Below are positions 44,860 through 52,817 of a stretch of DNA of 64,000 nt, piece by piece. The stretch lies in assembly GCA_016794785.1 (NCBI GenBank), contig JAEUHC010000020.1, positions 37,088 to 101,087 on the forward strand, in the 5' to 3' direction. The first letter of the stretch is position 1; each line of letters begins with the position of its first letter. This DNA comes from Opitutaceae bacterium (lineage in GTDB: Bacteria; Verrucomicrobiota; Verrucomicrobiia; Opitutales; Opitutaceae). The translations under genes were made by a program, and so were the position numbers. The notes beneath the pieces are model-generated. The model had not been told where the DNA came from, ran no database searches, and saw nothing but the letters and a program-made list of their open reading frames with translations.

Positions 44860-45765
44860 TTATGAAGCGATGATTTGATCCATCTTGGTGGAGACGTGGG
44901 AAAGCCACGCGGCATCGGAGAGGTCGGGGATTCTGAACTGTTCGGCGATGAGCCAGCCGGCATAACCGACGGCATCCAGCGCGCGCATCACGGTCGGCCA
45001 ATCGTTGTCACCCGTCAGCAAGTCGACCTGGGAACCGGCCTTCGGGCCGCGCTCATCGCGCACTTTGCGGCTGTATTCCTTGATGTGGATTTGGGCGATG
45101 CGCGGACCGAGGATCTGCACCCAATGTTCGGGCCAGCCGACGGCCACCACGTTGCCGATGTCGAGATGCCAGCGCACGGCCTTGGACTTGAACGCGTCGA
45201 CGAAAGCCGCCGCCTCCAGTGGGCTGAGGAGAAACTGATTGGCCTGGATATTCTCGATCGCGATGGCGACGCCGAGTTCTTCGGCGAGCGGAACGGCCTT
45301 CGCGATTTCGGCGAGCGAACGAGTGTAGGCGGTGGCGTAGGGAACGTCTTTTCGGACGAATCCCGGCACGAGGAGGACCGAACTTGCGCCGTAGGCCTTG
45401 GCATCGCGCAGACCTTGTTTCAGTCCGTTGAGTCCGGTCTCGCGCGTCGTGGGATTGGGCGCCGTGAGCGGATGGCTTCCGTGGGTGGCGATGACAACGC
45501 TGGGGATCGCCAGGCCAGTCGCATCCTGCGCGGCGAGCACGTCCTTTTGATTCATCGCACTTGTCACCTCGACGCCCGCGAAGGCCGCCGCGCGAATCAG
45601 TTTGAATTTTTCCAGGACACCGAGTCGGTCCGCAGTGGGACTTTGCAGCGTGGAAAGCATGAAAGCTTTGCGGTGCACGCGCGCGGGTTGGGCGGCCGCC
45701 CGGACGCCAAGCGGCGTAAGGGCGGCAAGCGCGGCGGAGGACTTGAGAAAGAGACGACGATTCAT
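44860..45765 (-). CDS. Tat-exported sugar isomerase/epimerase-like TIM barrel
   Basis: A protein of 301 residues with Tat signal MNRRLFLKSSAALAALTPLG. Barrel motifs are GVEVTSAM, VVIATHGSHP, SVLLVPGF, VAIAIENIQAN, WHLDIGNVV, IAQIHIKEYS and WLIAEQF. The E, D, H and E ligand set for a divalent metal is present. It ends five bases before the Gfo/Idh gene start. A Gfo/Idh oxidoreductase next to such a barrel is the arrangement reported for keto-glycoside cleavage, in which the oxidoreductase makes a 3-keto sugar and the barrel isomerises or eliminates. That role is inferred here. Confidence 0.82.
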   Translation of the reverse strand: MNRRLFLKSSAALAALTPLGVRAAAQPARVHRKAFMLSTLQSPTADRLGVLEKFKLIRAAAFAGVEVTSAMNQKDVLAAQDATGLAIPSVVIATHGSHPLTAPNPTTRETGLNGLKQGLRDAKAYGASSVLLVPGFVRKDVPYATAYTRSLAEIAKAVPLAEELGVAIAIENIQANQFLLSPLEAAAFVDAFKSKAVRWHLDIGNVVAVGWPEHWVQILGPRIAQIHIKEYSRKVRDERGPKAGSQVDLLTGDNDWPTVMRALDAVGYAGWLIAEQFRIPDLSDAAWLSHVSTKMDQIIAS

Positions 45766-45771
45766 GGGGAA

Positions 45772-48744
45772 TCAAAAACGCCCGCTGACGCCAAAGGTGA
45801 TGGTCGTGCCGTTGAAAGTCGTGCGTTGCATCTGGTCGGGGATGCCGCGGTAGCCCACCTGCGGCACGTCGAAGAGATTGTTGATGTCGACGGACAGGCT
45901 GACGGCCGGTCGCAGTTGATACGCGAGACTGAGGTTCACCACGTTGCGGGCTCGGATGTAGAGATTGCGCCCCGGACTCGCGGCCGAGTAGCTCGAAAGA
46001 AACGGCCCCGTGTAGTTGGCGTTGAGCCGCGTGCTGAAACCGCGGTAGCGCCACGACAGACTGACGTTGCCCGTGCGCGGAATGAATCCGGCGACCTGCC
46101 CCGTGCTGAGGTTGGTGGTGCCGCCGAAATTGCCGTGCGTGTCGAGCACCGTGTAGTTCGCCATGAACGCGAGCCCCTTGAGCGGCCCGGGGAGGAAGGT
46201 GAGCTGCTGCTGGTAGCTGAGTTCCCAACCCTGCACGTAGGCGGTGCCGGCGTTGGCTGAGCTGAGGCGGGTGAAGCCGCCGTATTCGCCGTTGTAGCCG
46301 TTGTCGGTGCCGATGGCGATCTTGCCGCCGTCGATACCGGTCACGATGTAATCCTTGATCGTCTTGTGGAACCATCCGACCGAGAGGTTGCCCACGGGTT
46401 CGAAATAATAGTCGAGCGAGGCATCCCAGTTTCCGGCGGTCTGCGGGAGGAGGCTGGGATTGTTGATCGTCAGGGTCTGGTTGGTTTCGTTGGCAGTTTC
46501 GTTCGGGACGAGGTTGCTCATCGCCGGGCGGCCGAAACTGGTGGACCAACTGAGGCGGGCCTTGAGGTTGCTCGTGAAGTCGTGAGTGAGATGGGCGCTC
46601 GGGAAGGCTTTCGTGTAGCTGCCCACGAGTGAGCGCCGGTTGTTCGCGTAGTCGCGGTCGGCGGAGCCGATCGGATCGACCGCCTGCTGCGCGGCAGTGC
46701 TGGGCGTGCGGGCGCGCACCCAGCCCCAACTTTCGTCCTCGGTCTTTTCCCAGCGCACACCGGTGAGCAGACTGGTGCGGTCGACTTTGCCCTGGGCCAT
46801 GACATAGCCCGCCTTCACGGTCTCGGTCACAGCGCGCGTGCCGGTGTAGCGGGTCTGGGCGCGAAAATACAAATCATCGCTCCAGAGCGCGGGATCGACG
46901 GGAACAAGATTGCGGCTGATGGCGTTGGCGCTCCACAGCGGGATGCGCCTGCCGTTGTGCTCAGTGTCGTAGGTGCGGATCGAAGGATCGGCCGTGAGTG
47001 CGGTCGTGCCGCGGTAAAGGTAGCGTTTGGAGAGGTCGAGGTTCTTCGCCATTTCCTCGCGCCAACGAAAACCGGTCTTGATGAAAATCGAGGCGGGTGT
47101 GCCGAGATCGTAGCGGGCATTGCCGCGGACCTCCGTGACTTCATGGAGGTTGTGGATGTCGGCAAAATTCAGGCTGGAGGGCCGGTAGTTGGCGGGATTG
47201 GTGAAATCGGGTCCGCCCGCCTGGGTGAAGCGCGGATTGAGATCGGACTGTGTGCGATCGAGAATCCAACCGACGCCGGTGATGCGATTGACGAGCAGGC
47301 CGCCGTCGCCGTTGGTGCTGGTGACGTGGGTCTGGCTGTAGAGCACGTTGTAGTCGAGTTGGAGCCGGCCGAATTCCTGTTCGACGCCGAGATCCACATG
47401 GCGCATCCGGTTTTTGAAGCCGAACATGTTCGAGGTGACGTCGATGGTCGAAGCGGCGATCGGGCGCACCTGGGTGATCCGGTCGGTGTAGCCGGGCACG
47501 ACGCCCGAAGTCGTGGCGTTCGGCGCAGTCTGGTTGGTGAACGCGCGCACATCGTAGGCAAGGCGGAAGCGTTCGAAGGCGTCGTTGTAGATCGTGTTGA
47601 GCGAGAGTTTCGTCGAGGAAGAGAGGCGGTAGTCGGCCCGCAGATTGACCGAGGACTGCTTGCGGTTGTTGTAGTTGTCCTGGGTGCGGTAGTCCCAGAG
47701 ATAGGCCGGCGTGTTGGTCGTGTTCTCAAAATCACGCATCGTGCGGAAGTAGCCGACCGCCTGTTCGCTGTAGAAGAGATTGACTGAAACGCCGAGATTG
47801 CGGTCACCGCCGAACGTGTCGAAGACCTCCTGATAGGCGACATTGAGGAGCGGATGAAAACGATGCTGTTCGCGCAGCGGAATTTGCTGCGTGAAGGAGG
47901 GCGCGAGGCGGCCAGCGAGATTGTAGGTGACGCGGCGCTTTTCTTTCAGGCTGAGTGGAGAACGGCTTTTCAGATTGAGTGTGCCACCGAGCGAATCCGC
48001 GCCCTTGTCAGGTGTGTGGCCCTTGGTGAGTTCGAGGGCGTCGAACATCGATCCCGTGATCGTGTGCATGCGCTGCGTGCGGGCCATGCCGCCAATGCTG
48101 GACATCTGAGCCCCATCGATGGTGATGCTGTTGAGCCCGGGCCCCATGCCGCGGATCGTGAAATTGTTGATGTTGCCCTCGTCGTTCACGTTGCCCGCGA
48201 CGCCCGGGAGCAGCACGGCCAGCTCGCTCGCGTTCATGTTCGGCAGGTTTCCGTAGGCGTCGATCGCGACAATGTTCTTCACGTTGGGCGCGTTGCGCTG
48301 CGCGGTGATCGCGGCGGCGTTGCCTTCGCGTTCGCCGGTGACCTTGAAGGCGTCGAGCTGATAGATGCCGGTCGTGAGGTCGAAATTGCGAATCGCGCGC
48401 TGGCCGGCGGCGACGGTGACGGGGGCTCGTTGGGGGTCTAAGCCAGTGTAAGAGGCCACGAGCTCGTGGGTGCCGGCAGGGACGTTTGAAAGCACGAAAC
48501 GACCGGTGTTGTCGGTGAGCGCAGTAAGGCCGAGCTGAGGCAGTTCGACACGAGCGCCTTCGAGCAAGTTGCCGGTTCCGGCGTTGCTGATATTGCCGAC
48601 CACAATGCCGCTGGCGGCTTCGGAGACGGCGCCCGACGCTGACGGTTGAATTGCGCCGACGCAGAGCAGCGCGAAGAGCGCGACAGAAAGAAATGACGGC
48701 TGGAACCGTGACAGCGATTTTCTCGGAGCGGAGCAGGTGATCAT
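45772..48744 (-). CDS. TonB-dependent receptor with carboxypeptidase-regulatory domain
   Basis: A protein of 990 residues from ATG at 48744. Signal segment FLSVALFALLCVGAI. Residues about 45-115 are a carboxypeptidase-regulatory-like domain (GNISNAGTGNLLEGARVELP, FVLSNVPAGTHELVASYTGL). The plug follows (NMNASELAVLLPGVAGNVND, FTIRGMGPGLNSITIDGAQM). The barrel ends FNGTTITFGVSGRF with terminal F. It lies between an exported TIM barrel and a cytoplasmic Gfo/Idh gene. Upstream in-frame sequence to 49053 overlaps the neighbour and lacks a signal peptide. Confidence 0.9.
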   Translation of the reverse strand: MITCSAPRKSLSRFQPSFLSVALFALLCVGAIQPSASGAVSEAASGIVVGNISNAGTGNLLEGARVELPQLGLTALTDNTGRFVLSNVPAGTHELVASYTGLDPQRAPVTVAAGQRAIRNFDLTTGIYQLDAFKVTGEREGNAAAITAQRNAPNVKNIVAIDAYGNLPNMNASELAVLLPGVAGNVNDEGNINNFTIRGMGPGLNSITIDGAQMSSIGGMARTQRMHTITGSMFDALELTKGHTPDKGADSLGGTLNLKSRSPLSLKEKRRVTYNLAGRLAPSFTQQIPLREQHRFHPLLNVAYQEVFDTFGGDRNLGVSVNLFYSEQAVGYFRTMRDFENTTNTPAYLWDYRTQDNYNNRKQSSVNLRADYRLSSSTKLSLNTIYNDAFERFRLAYDVRAFTNQTAPNATTSGVVPGYTDRITQVRPIAASTIDVTSNMFGFKNRMRHVDLGVEQEFGRLQLDYNVLYSQTHVTSTNGDGGLLVNRITGVGWILDRTQSDLNPRFTQAGGPDFTNPANYRPSSLNFADIHNLHEVTEVRGNARYDLGTPASIFIKTGFRWREEMAKNLDLSKRYLYRGTTALTADPSIRTYDTEHNGRRIPLWSANAISRNLVPVDPALWSDDLYFRAQTRYTGTRAVTETVKAGYVMAQGKVDRTSLLTGVRWEKTEDESWGWVRARTPSTAAQQAVDPIGSADRDYANNRRSLVGSYTKAFPSAHLTHDFTSNLKARLSWSTSFGRPAMSNLVPNETANETNQTLTINNPSLLPQTAGNWDASLDYYFEPVGNLSVGWFHKTIKDYIVTGIDGGKIAIGTDNGYNGEYGGFTRLSSANAGTAYVQGWELSYQQQLTFLPGPLKGLAFMANYTVLDTHGNFGGTTNLSTGQVAGFIPRTGNVSLSWRYRGFSTRLNANYTGPFLSSYSAASPGRNLYIRARNVVNLSLAYQLRPAVSLSVDINNLFDVPQVGYRGIPDQMQRTTFNGTTITFGVSGRF

Positions 48745-48769
48745 AGGGGTGGGGCTGGCTTGGTTGAAA

Positions 48770-49873
48770 TCACTTCGAGGCCGGAACGGCGGGCGCGGGC
48801 CTCCAGAGGTCGATGGGGCGCGGCGCGTTGGTCGGAAAGGGCAGCTCGACCTTGCGCCCGGTGCGGGCGGATTCGTAGGCGGCGAAGATGACTTCGAGCA
48901 CGGCGCGGGCATCCTCGCCGGTGACGAGGGGTGTCTTGTCGTTCTGCACACAGTCCACGAAGTGCGCCATCTCGGCATGGAAGCCGTAGTTCCAGGCCTC
49001 TTCATAGATCGTGAAGCTCCAGCCGGTGGTCGGGCCGGATTTTTCCACGGCATAGTCGTAGCCTTTCACACTGTAGGTTTCGATCGAATTGCCGTGCAGC
49101 AAATCCGCGTAGGCGACGCCACCCGTGCCGTAGACCTCGGCGCGATCATCCATGCCGCCGAGCTTCGTCCAACTCTCTTCGGCGACACAGGTGACGCCGT
49201 TGGCAAACTCCAAGATCAGAATCGCGTTGTCGTCACCGCGCGTTTTGTCGCCGTGCACCAGCGTGTCCATCTGCGCGTAAACGGACTTGATGGGTGGCCG
49301 GCCCAGCATCCAGCGGAAAAATTCAATCGCGTGGCAGCCCATGTCCATCGTGACGCCGCCGCCGGAGCGCTCGACATCCCAAAAGTGTGCGGCGTGCGGT
49401 CCGTCGTGCTTTTCCATTTGCTTGAGCAGCGTGGGCCGGCCGAGGGCGCCGGAATCGAGCAGTTGTTTCAGGCGCACGTATTTCGGCGCGAAGCACAGCT
49501 CTTCGGCATACATCAGCTTCACACTGTTCTCGCGGCAGGCCGCGATCATTCGGTCGGCTTCAGCGAGGTTCAGGCAAAGCGGCTTCTCGATTACGATGTG
49601 CTTGCCCGCCGCGGCCGCGTCGAGGACGACTTGGCAGTGCAGATGATTGGGCACTCCGACGACGATCATTTGGATGTCGGATCGATCGAGCAACTGTCGG
49701 TAGTCGGTAAACGCGGCCGGAATTCCGAAGCGTTGGGCGAAAGCTTGGGCGTTGCCGGGTGTGGGCGAGGCCACGGCGGCGAGGTGCGCGTGCGTGCAGT
49801 GTTTCAAGGCTTCCGCGTGAATCGCGGAAATAAACTGCGAGCCGATGAGGCCGACGTTGACGGGAGGTTTCAT
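48770..49873 (-). CDS. Cytoplasmic Gfo/Idh/MocA oxidoreductase
   Basis: A protein of 367 residues from ATG at 49873. It opens MKPPVNVGLIGSQFISAIHA (Rossmann motif), with HIVIEKPLCLNLAEA carrying the catalytic lysine and GGGVTMDMGCHAIEFFRWML the later histidine. No signal peptide or Tat motif is present, unlike the paralogue at 43553, so it acts in the cytoplasm after import. It is the first gene of the long unit that runs to 30947, about 165 bases after the start of promoter i. Substrate is unknown. Confidence 0.88.
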   Translation of the reverse strand: MKPPVNVGLIGSQFISAIHAEALKHCTHAHLAAVASPTPGNAQAFAQRFGIPAAFTDYRQLLDRSDIQMIVVGVPNHLHCQVVLDAAAAGKHIVIEKPLCLNLAEADRMIAACRENSVKLMYAEELCFAPKYVRLKQLLDSGALGRPTLLKQMEKHDGPHAAHFWDVERSGGGVTMDMGCHAIEFFRWMLGRPPIKSVYAQMDTLVHGDKTRGDDNAILILEFANGVTCVAEESWTKLGGMDDRAEVYGTGGVAYADLLHGNSIETYSVKGYDYAVEKSGPTTGWSFTIYEEAWNYGFHAEMAHFVDCVQNDKTPLVTGEDARAVLEVIFAAYESARTGRKVELPFPTNAPRPIDLWRPAPAVPASK

Positions 49874-50046
49874 AGCGAGAGAAAGAGACAGTCCTGCGAC
49901 GAGATGATAAACTGAGCGGGGTGGGCCGGCATGCGACGCAAAGGACCAATGGCGGCCTTGAATTGAGCGGCCGGAACCTCGACCAGTGTGCATGCCGATG
50001 TGCAGCCGGAGAAAAGACGGATGGGGGGCTGCGTCATGCTGCCTCC

Positions 50047-50092
50047 AGATTACCCGACGAAGCCAAGCCCAACAACCCCCGTAATCAAGGGG
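50047..50092 (-). promoter_or_regulatory. Box promoter i (long Gfo/Idh to beta-helix unit)
   Basis: On the minus strand the box is CCCCTTGATTACGGGGGTTG (50092-50073). The -35 is TTGTTG (50075-50070), the spacer 17 bases and the -10 TAATCT (50052-50047). The predicted start is near 50040. It is the only such box in front of the run of nine same-strand genes from 49873 down to 30947. Confidence 0.7.
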
Positions 50093-50302
50093 GAGAATAT
50101 GCGCGGCCCGAGGAGCACGGCGCACGCGCACACGATGCAGCGGTTGTAGTGCGCATCATTTTTGTGCCCGCGTGTTGAATGCGATTCAGCCGCGAGCCAT
50201 TTGGCTTAACCTTTCAGGTGAGATCAGCGCCGAATTTTCAGTCTGCGGATGCCGCCCGGAGTCGTTCATACCCGCGGCTTTTTGATTTTTTGACTCTGCG
50301 CA

Positions 50303-50366
50303 AGGTAGCGGCCGTCGTCCCGACGGCCATCCGACGCCGTGTCGGTCGGGACGACCGCCGCTACCT
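50303..50366. repeat. REP-like inverted repeat, 22-base arms
   Basis: The left arm 50303-50324 starts AGGTAGCGGCCGTCGTCCCG and the right arm 50345-50366 ends in CCGCCGCTACCT. They are complementary over 22 bases with a single mismatch, around a loop of about 20 bases. The arm sequence looks like the dispersed palindromes spread by REP-associated transposases. No such transposase is in the window. Confidence 0.8.
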
Positions 50367-50540
50367 AAAGTCAAATTGTCACCAGCCATTGGTATCAGGT
50401 CAGAGTTGGCCACTTTCTGGCGGAGCAAGTTCCTCCGAACATATCAGCATTTCCAATCACGGTTGCATCAAAACGAACCGTTGCCCGCTGCGGACTTTAC
50501 GGCCGCAATCACACTGCGGGCGTCATCTGAACCCCCGCGC

Positions 50541-51872
50541 TCAATCGTCCACCTGCACGGTCGTCGCCTCGTGGGCGCGCAGCGACAGGTAAAGCAAACC
50601 GGTGACCATGGCGATGCCGGCAAGAAAGGCGAGCGAGGTGGCCCAATTGAAGCGCTCGGCGAGCAAAGGCATGACGAGGTTGGCGCAGAGCTCGCCTACG
50701 AGGTAGCCGCCGAGGCCGACGAACCCGACCGCAACGCCAGCAGCACGCAGGGGCACGAGGTTGAGAGTCAGGACATTGACGATGAGTTGCGGCCCGTAGA
50801 TCAACATGCCCATGAGGCCGGCGGAGACGAGGAGCAGCGGGTAGCTGCGGTTGCCCATGTAGAATACGATGAGGCCGGCGAGCGCGGCGAGGCCGAGGCA
50901 GCCGACCAGCGACTGCCGGTTGGGCAGTGTGGCCGACAGCCAGGCGAAAGGGAACGAGCCGGGGATGGCGATCCACTCGAGCGAACTGAACGCCATTGAA
51001 TATTGTGCGCGGGTGAACCCCATCTCCGTGCCGAGGAAGGCGGGCATCCAGTTGAGGATGCCGAAGCGCAGAAAGTAGAGCATGGCGTTAATGGCGGCGA
51101 GCGTGAGGATGACGCGATTGGTGAAGACCTCGCGCCGCACCAGCGTCCAGTAGGCCGCCGCCGGCTCGCCGCGCGCACGGGGCGAACCGGTCTCGCCGTA
51201 GATATCATCGAGCGTGCCGAGGTTCTCGACCTCGGGGCGGTCGCCACCGATGCGCCAGAAGAGGAAGCTGATTGCGAGCACGACGGCGCCGGGCACCCAG
51301 AAGGCGACCGCGAGGTTGTCGGGCCCGGCCCAGCCCAAGAGCCCGGTGATGATCAAGGGGAGCCCAGCACCGCCGAGGTTCTGCGAGGTGTTCCAGATGG
51401 CGATGCCGGCGCCGCGCGATTTGTTGGGATACCAGTTGGCGATCATCGTCATCGAGGCCGGGGCGAGCGCGCCCTGGATGAGGCCGAGTAACAGCATGGC
51501 CCCAAAAAGGACGGGCAGGCTGGAGATGAAACTCATGCTGATGCACAGGGCAGCGCTGAGGCCGAGGGCGAGTGCGAAGGTCTTCCGCAGGCTCGTGCGG
51601 TCCACCACCATCCCCATGATGAACTTGCCGAAGCCGTAGGTCACGGTGAAGGCGGTGAGGATGAGTCCGACTTGGGTGAGCGACCAGCCGTTGGCCAAGC
51701 GCAGTGCCTCGCTGGTTAGTTTGAAGTTGTTGCGCACGAGGTAGGCGCACACATAGCCGACGTAGGCGACGAAGAATACCATCCTCCGACGCGCAAGGTA
51801 GCGCGCGAAGGTCTCGGGGTGCTTCTGCCGGAAGGCTTCCGAAGTGTCAGGCTTGGCGTGGGTGTGGCTCAT
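50541..51872 (-). CDS. MFS transporter, organophosphate:phosphate antiporter (GlpT/UhpT)-like
   Basis: A protein of 443 residues with about twelve membrane helices. The N-terminus RRMVFFVAYVGYVCAYLVRN, then LTQVGLILTAFTVTYGFGKF and MVVDRTSLRKTFALALGLSA, resemble the GlpT/UhpT/PgtP family. It probably carries a sugar phosphate or a related organic anion across the inner membrane. The ATG at 51872 is seven bases after the stop of the preceding gene. A longer start at 51899 overlaps that gene. It is the last gene of its unit, followed by the REP-like hairpin. Confidence 0.8.
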   Translation of the reverse strand: MSHTHAKPDTSEAFRQKHPETFARYLARRRMVFFVAYVGYVCAYLVRNNFKLTSEALRLANGWSLTQVGLILTAFTVTYGFGKFIMGMVVDRTSLRKTFALALGLSAALCISMSFISSLPVLFGAMLLLGLIQGALAPASMTMIANWYPNKSRGAGIAIWNTSQNLGGAGLPLIITGLLGWAGPDNLAVAFWVPGAVVLAISFLFWRIGGDRPEVENLGTLDDIYGETGSPRARGEPAAAYWTLVRREVFTNRVILTLAAINAMLYFLRFGILNWMPAFLGTEMGFTRAQYSMAFSSLEWIAIPGSFPFAWLSATLPNRQSLVGCLGLAALAGLIVFYMGNRSYPLLLVSAGLMGMLIYGPQLIVNVLTLNLVPLRAAGVAVGFVGLGGYLVGELCANLVMPLLAERFNWATSLAFLAGIAMVTGLLYLSLRAHEATTVQVDD

Positions 51873-51879
51873 GGGCGGC

Positions 51880-52743
51880 TCAGTTCCTCGTCGCCGCACC
51901 GCGTGTAACGCGGCCGGTGATGACTTGGCGCGCGCTTTTCAGGATGAGGTGGATGACGCCGGGCTCCACTGGGTCCCACGCGAAGGCCTGGCCCTCCGCC
52001 GTCATCGGGACTGTGGCCACCCAGCGGAGCGTCGAGCCTGCGGCCGGGAATTCGAGGACGCACAGCTCTCTCTCATCATGTCCGGTGACGAATAGGAACC
52101 CGCCCGGCCCAATGGCGCCGCCCGACATGCTGAAGCCGCGCGAACCGAGATGCGCGAGGAGCGCAGCGGGGAAAACCCAGCCGCGTCCGGTCGGGCGCCA
52201 GTCGTCGTCGTATTCTGCGAGGCGGGTCCAGCTCTGGTCCCTTCCTGGTTCGCCGCCGCGCTTGGCGTAGTGGACGAAACAGGCGAGCCAGCGACCAGCG
52301 CGCCGGTCGATCCACGTCAAGGAGCCGTCGGTGCGGCCGAAGCTCACTGAACCGAGGTGCTTCAACGTTGCAGGGTCCCACATCTCGACGGAACTGACAT
52401 GAGGCACGCCCGGATAGTTGGAGTGCGCACCGTAGAGGCGGCCGCCATAGACCAGTCCCGCGTTGACGTGCGTGAGGGGATCGCCCTCGGGGCAACTCCA
52501 GACGGCCAGGAGCTCCCCGCCGGCCTTGTGGTATTTGCCGAGATCGTGGTTGGAGACGACGTAGAGAAAATCGGCATCGGCAGCCACGCCCTGCCGGGCC
52601 TCGGGCGCGGCGAAGCGACGGATCTCGGCAAAGGACCAGTCCCCGGCGGGCGGATTTCGGGCCGCCGGGGACGGAATCGAATCGGCCGCGGACGCCAGCG
52701 ATGCAAGCGGCAGGAGCACGAGCAGGGATAAACGGGGATTCAT
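51880..52743 (-). CDS. Secreted beta-propeller-like protein of unknown function
   Basis: A protein of 287 residues with signal peptide MNPRLSLLVLLPLASLASAA. Blade-like segments include GVAADADFLYVVSNHDLGKY, LVYGGRLYGAHSNYPGVPHV, MWDPATLKHLGSV and GPGGFLFVTGHDERELCVLE. It resembles small SMP-30/cycloisomerase-type propellers but no active-site set can be assigned. It lies between a TonB receptor and an MFS carrier, so it may bind or process the transported sugar. Confidence 0.65.
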   Translation of the reverse strand: MNPRLSLLVLLPLASLASAADSIPSPAARNPPAGDWSFAEIRRFAAPEARQGVAADADFLYVVSNHDLGKYHKAGGELLAVWSCPEGDPLTHVNAGLVYGGRLYGAHSNYPGVPHVSSVEMWDPATLKHLGSVSFGRTDGSLTWIDRRAGRWLACFVHYAKRGGEPGRDQSWTRLAEYDDDWRPTGRGWVFPAALLAHLGSRGFSMSGGAIGPGGFLFVTGHDERELCVLEFPAAGSTLRWVATVPMTAEGQAFAWDPVEPGVIHLILKSARQVITGRVTRGAATRN

Positions 52744-52817
52744 AACGGGAGATCGGGAGGATGACTGGTCGCGGGAATTGGGTTAACGCGACGAAGGTGC
52801 CGAACGCGGGTTGCCTA

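Larger units (their letters stand above)
49874..50540. other. Intergenic region with promoter i and a REP-like hairpin
   Basis: It separates two long minus-strand units. It holds promoter i (50047-50092) and the inverted repeat 50303-50366. The bases 50100-50300 and 50370-50540 are less GC-rich than genes nearby, and I see no ORF worth calling. The hairpin may serve as 3' processing or termination signal for the upstream unit ending at 50541. Confidence 0.6.
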
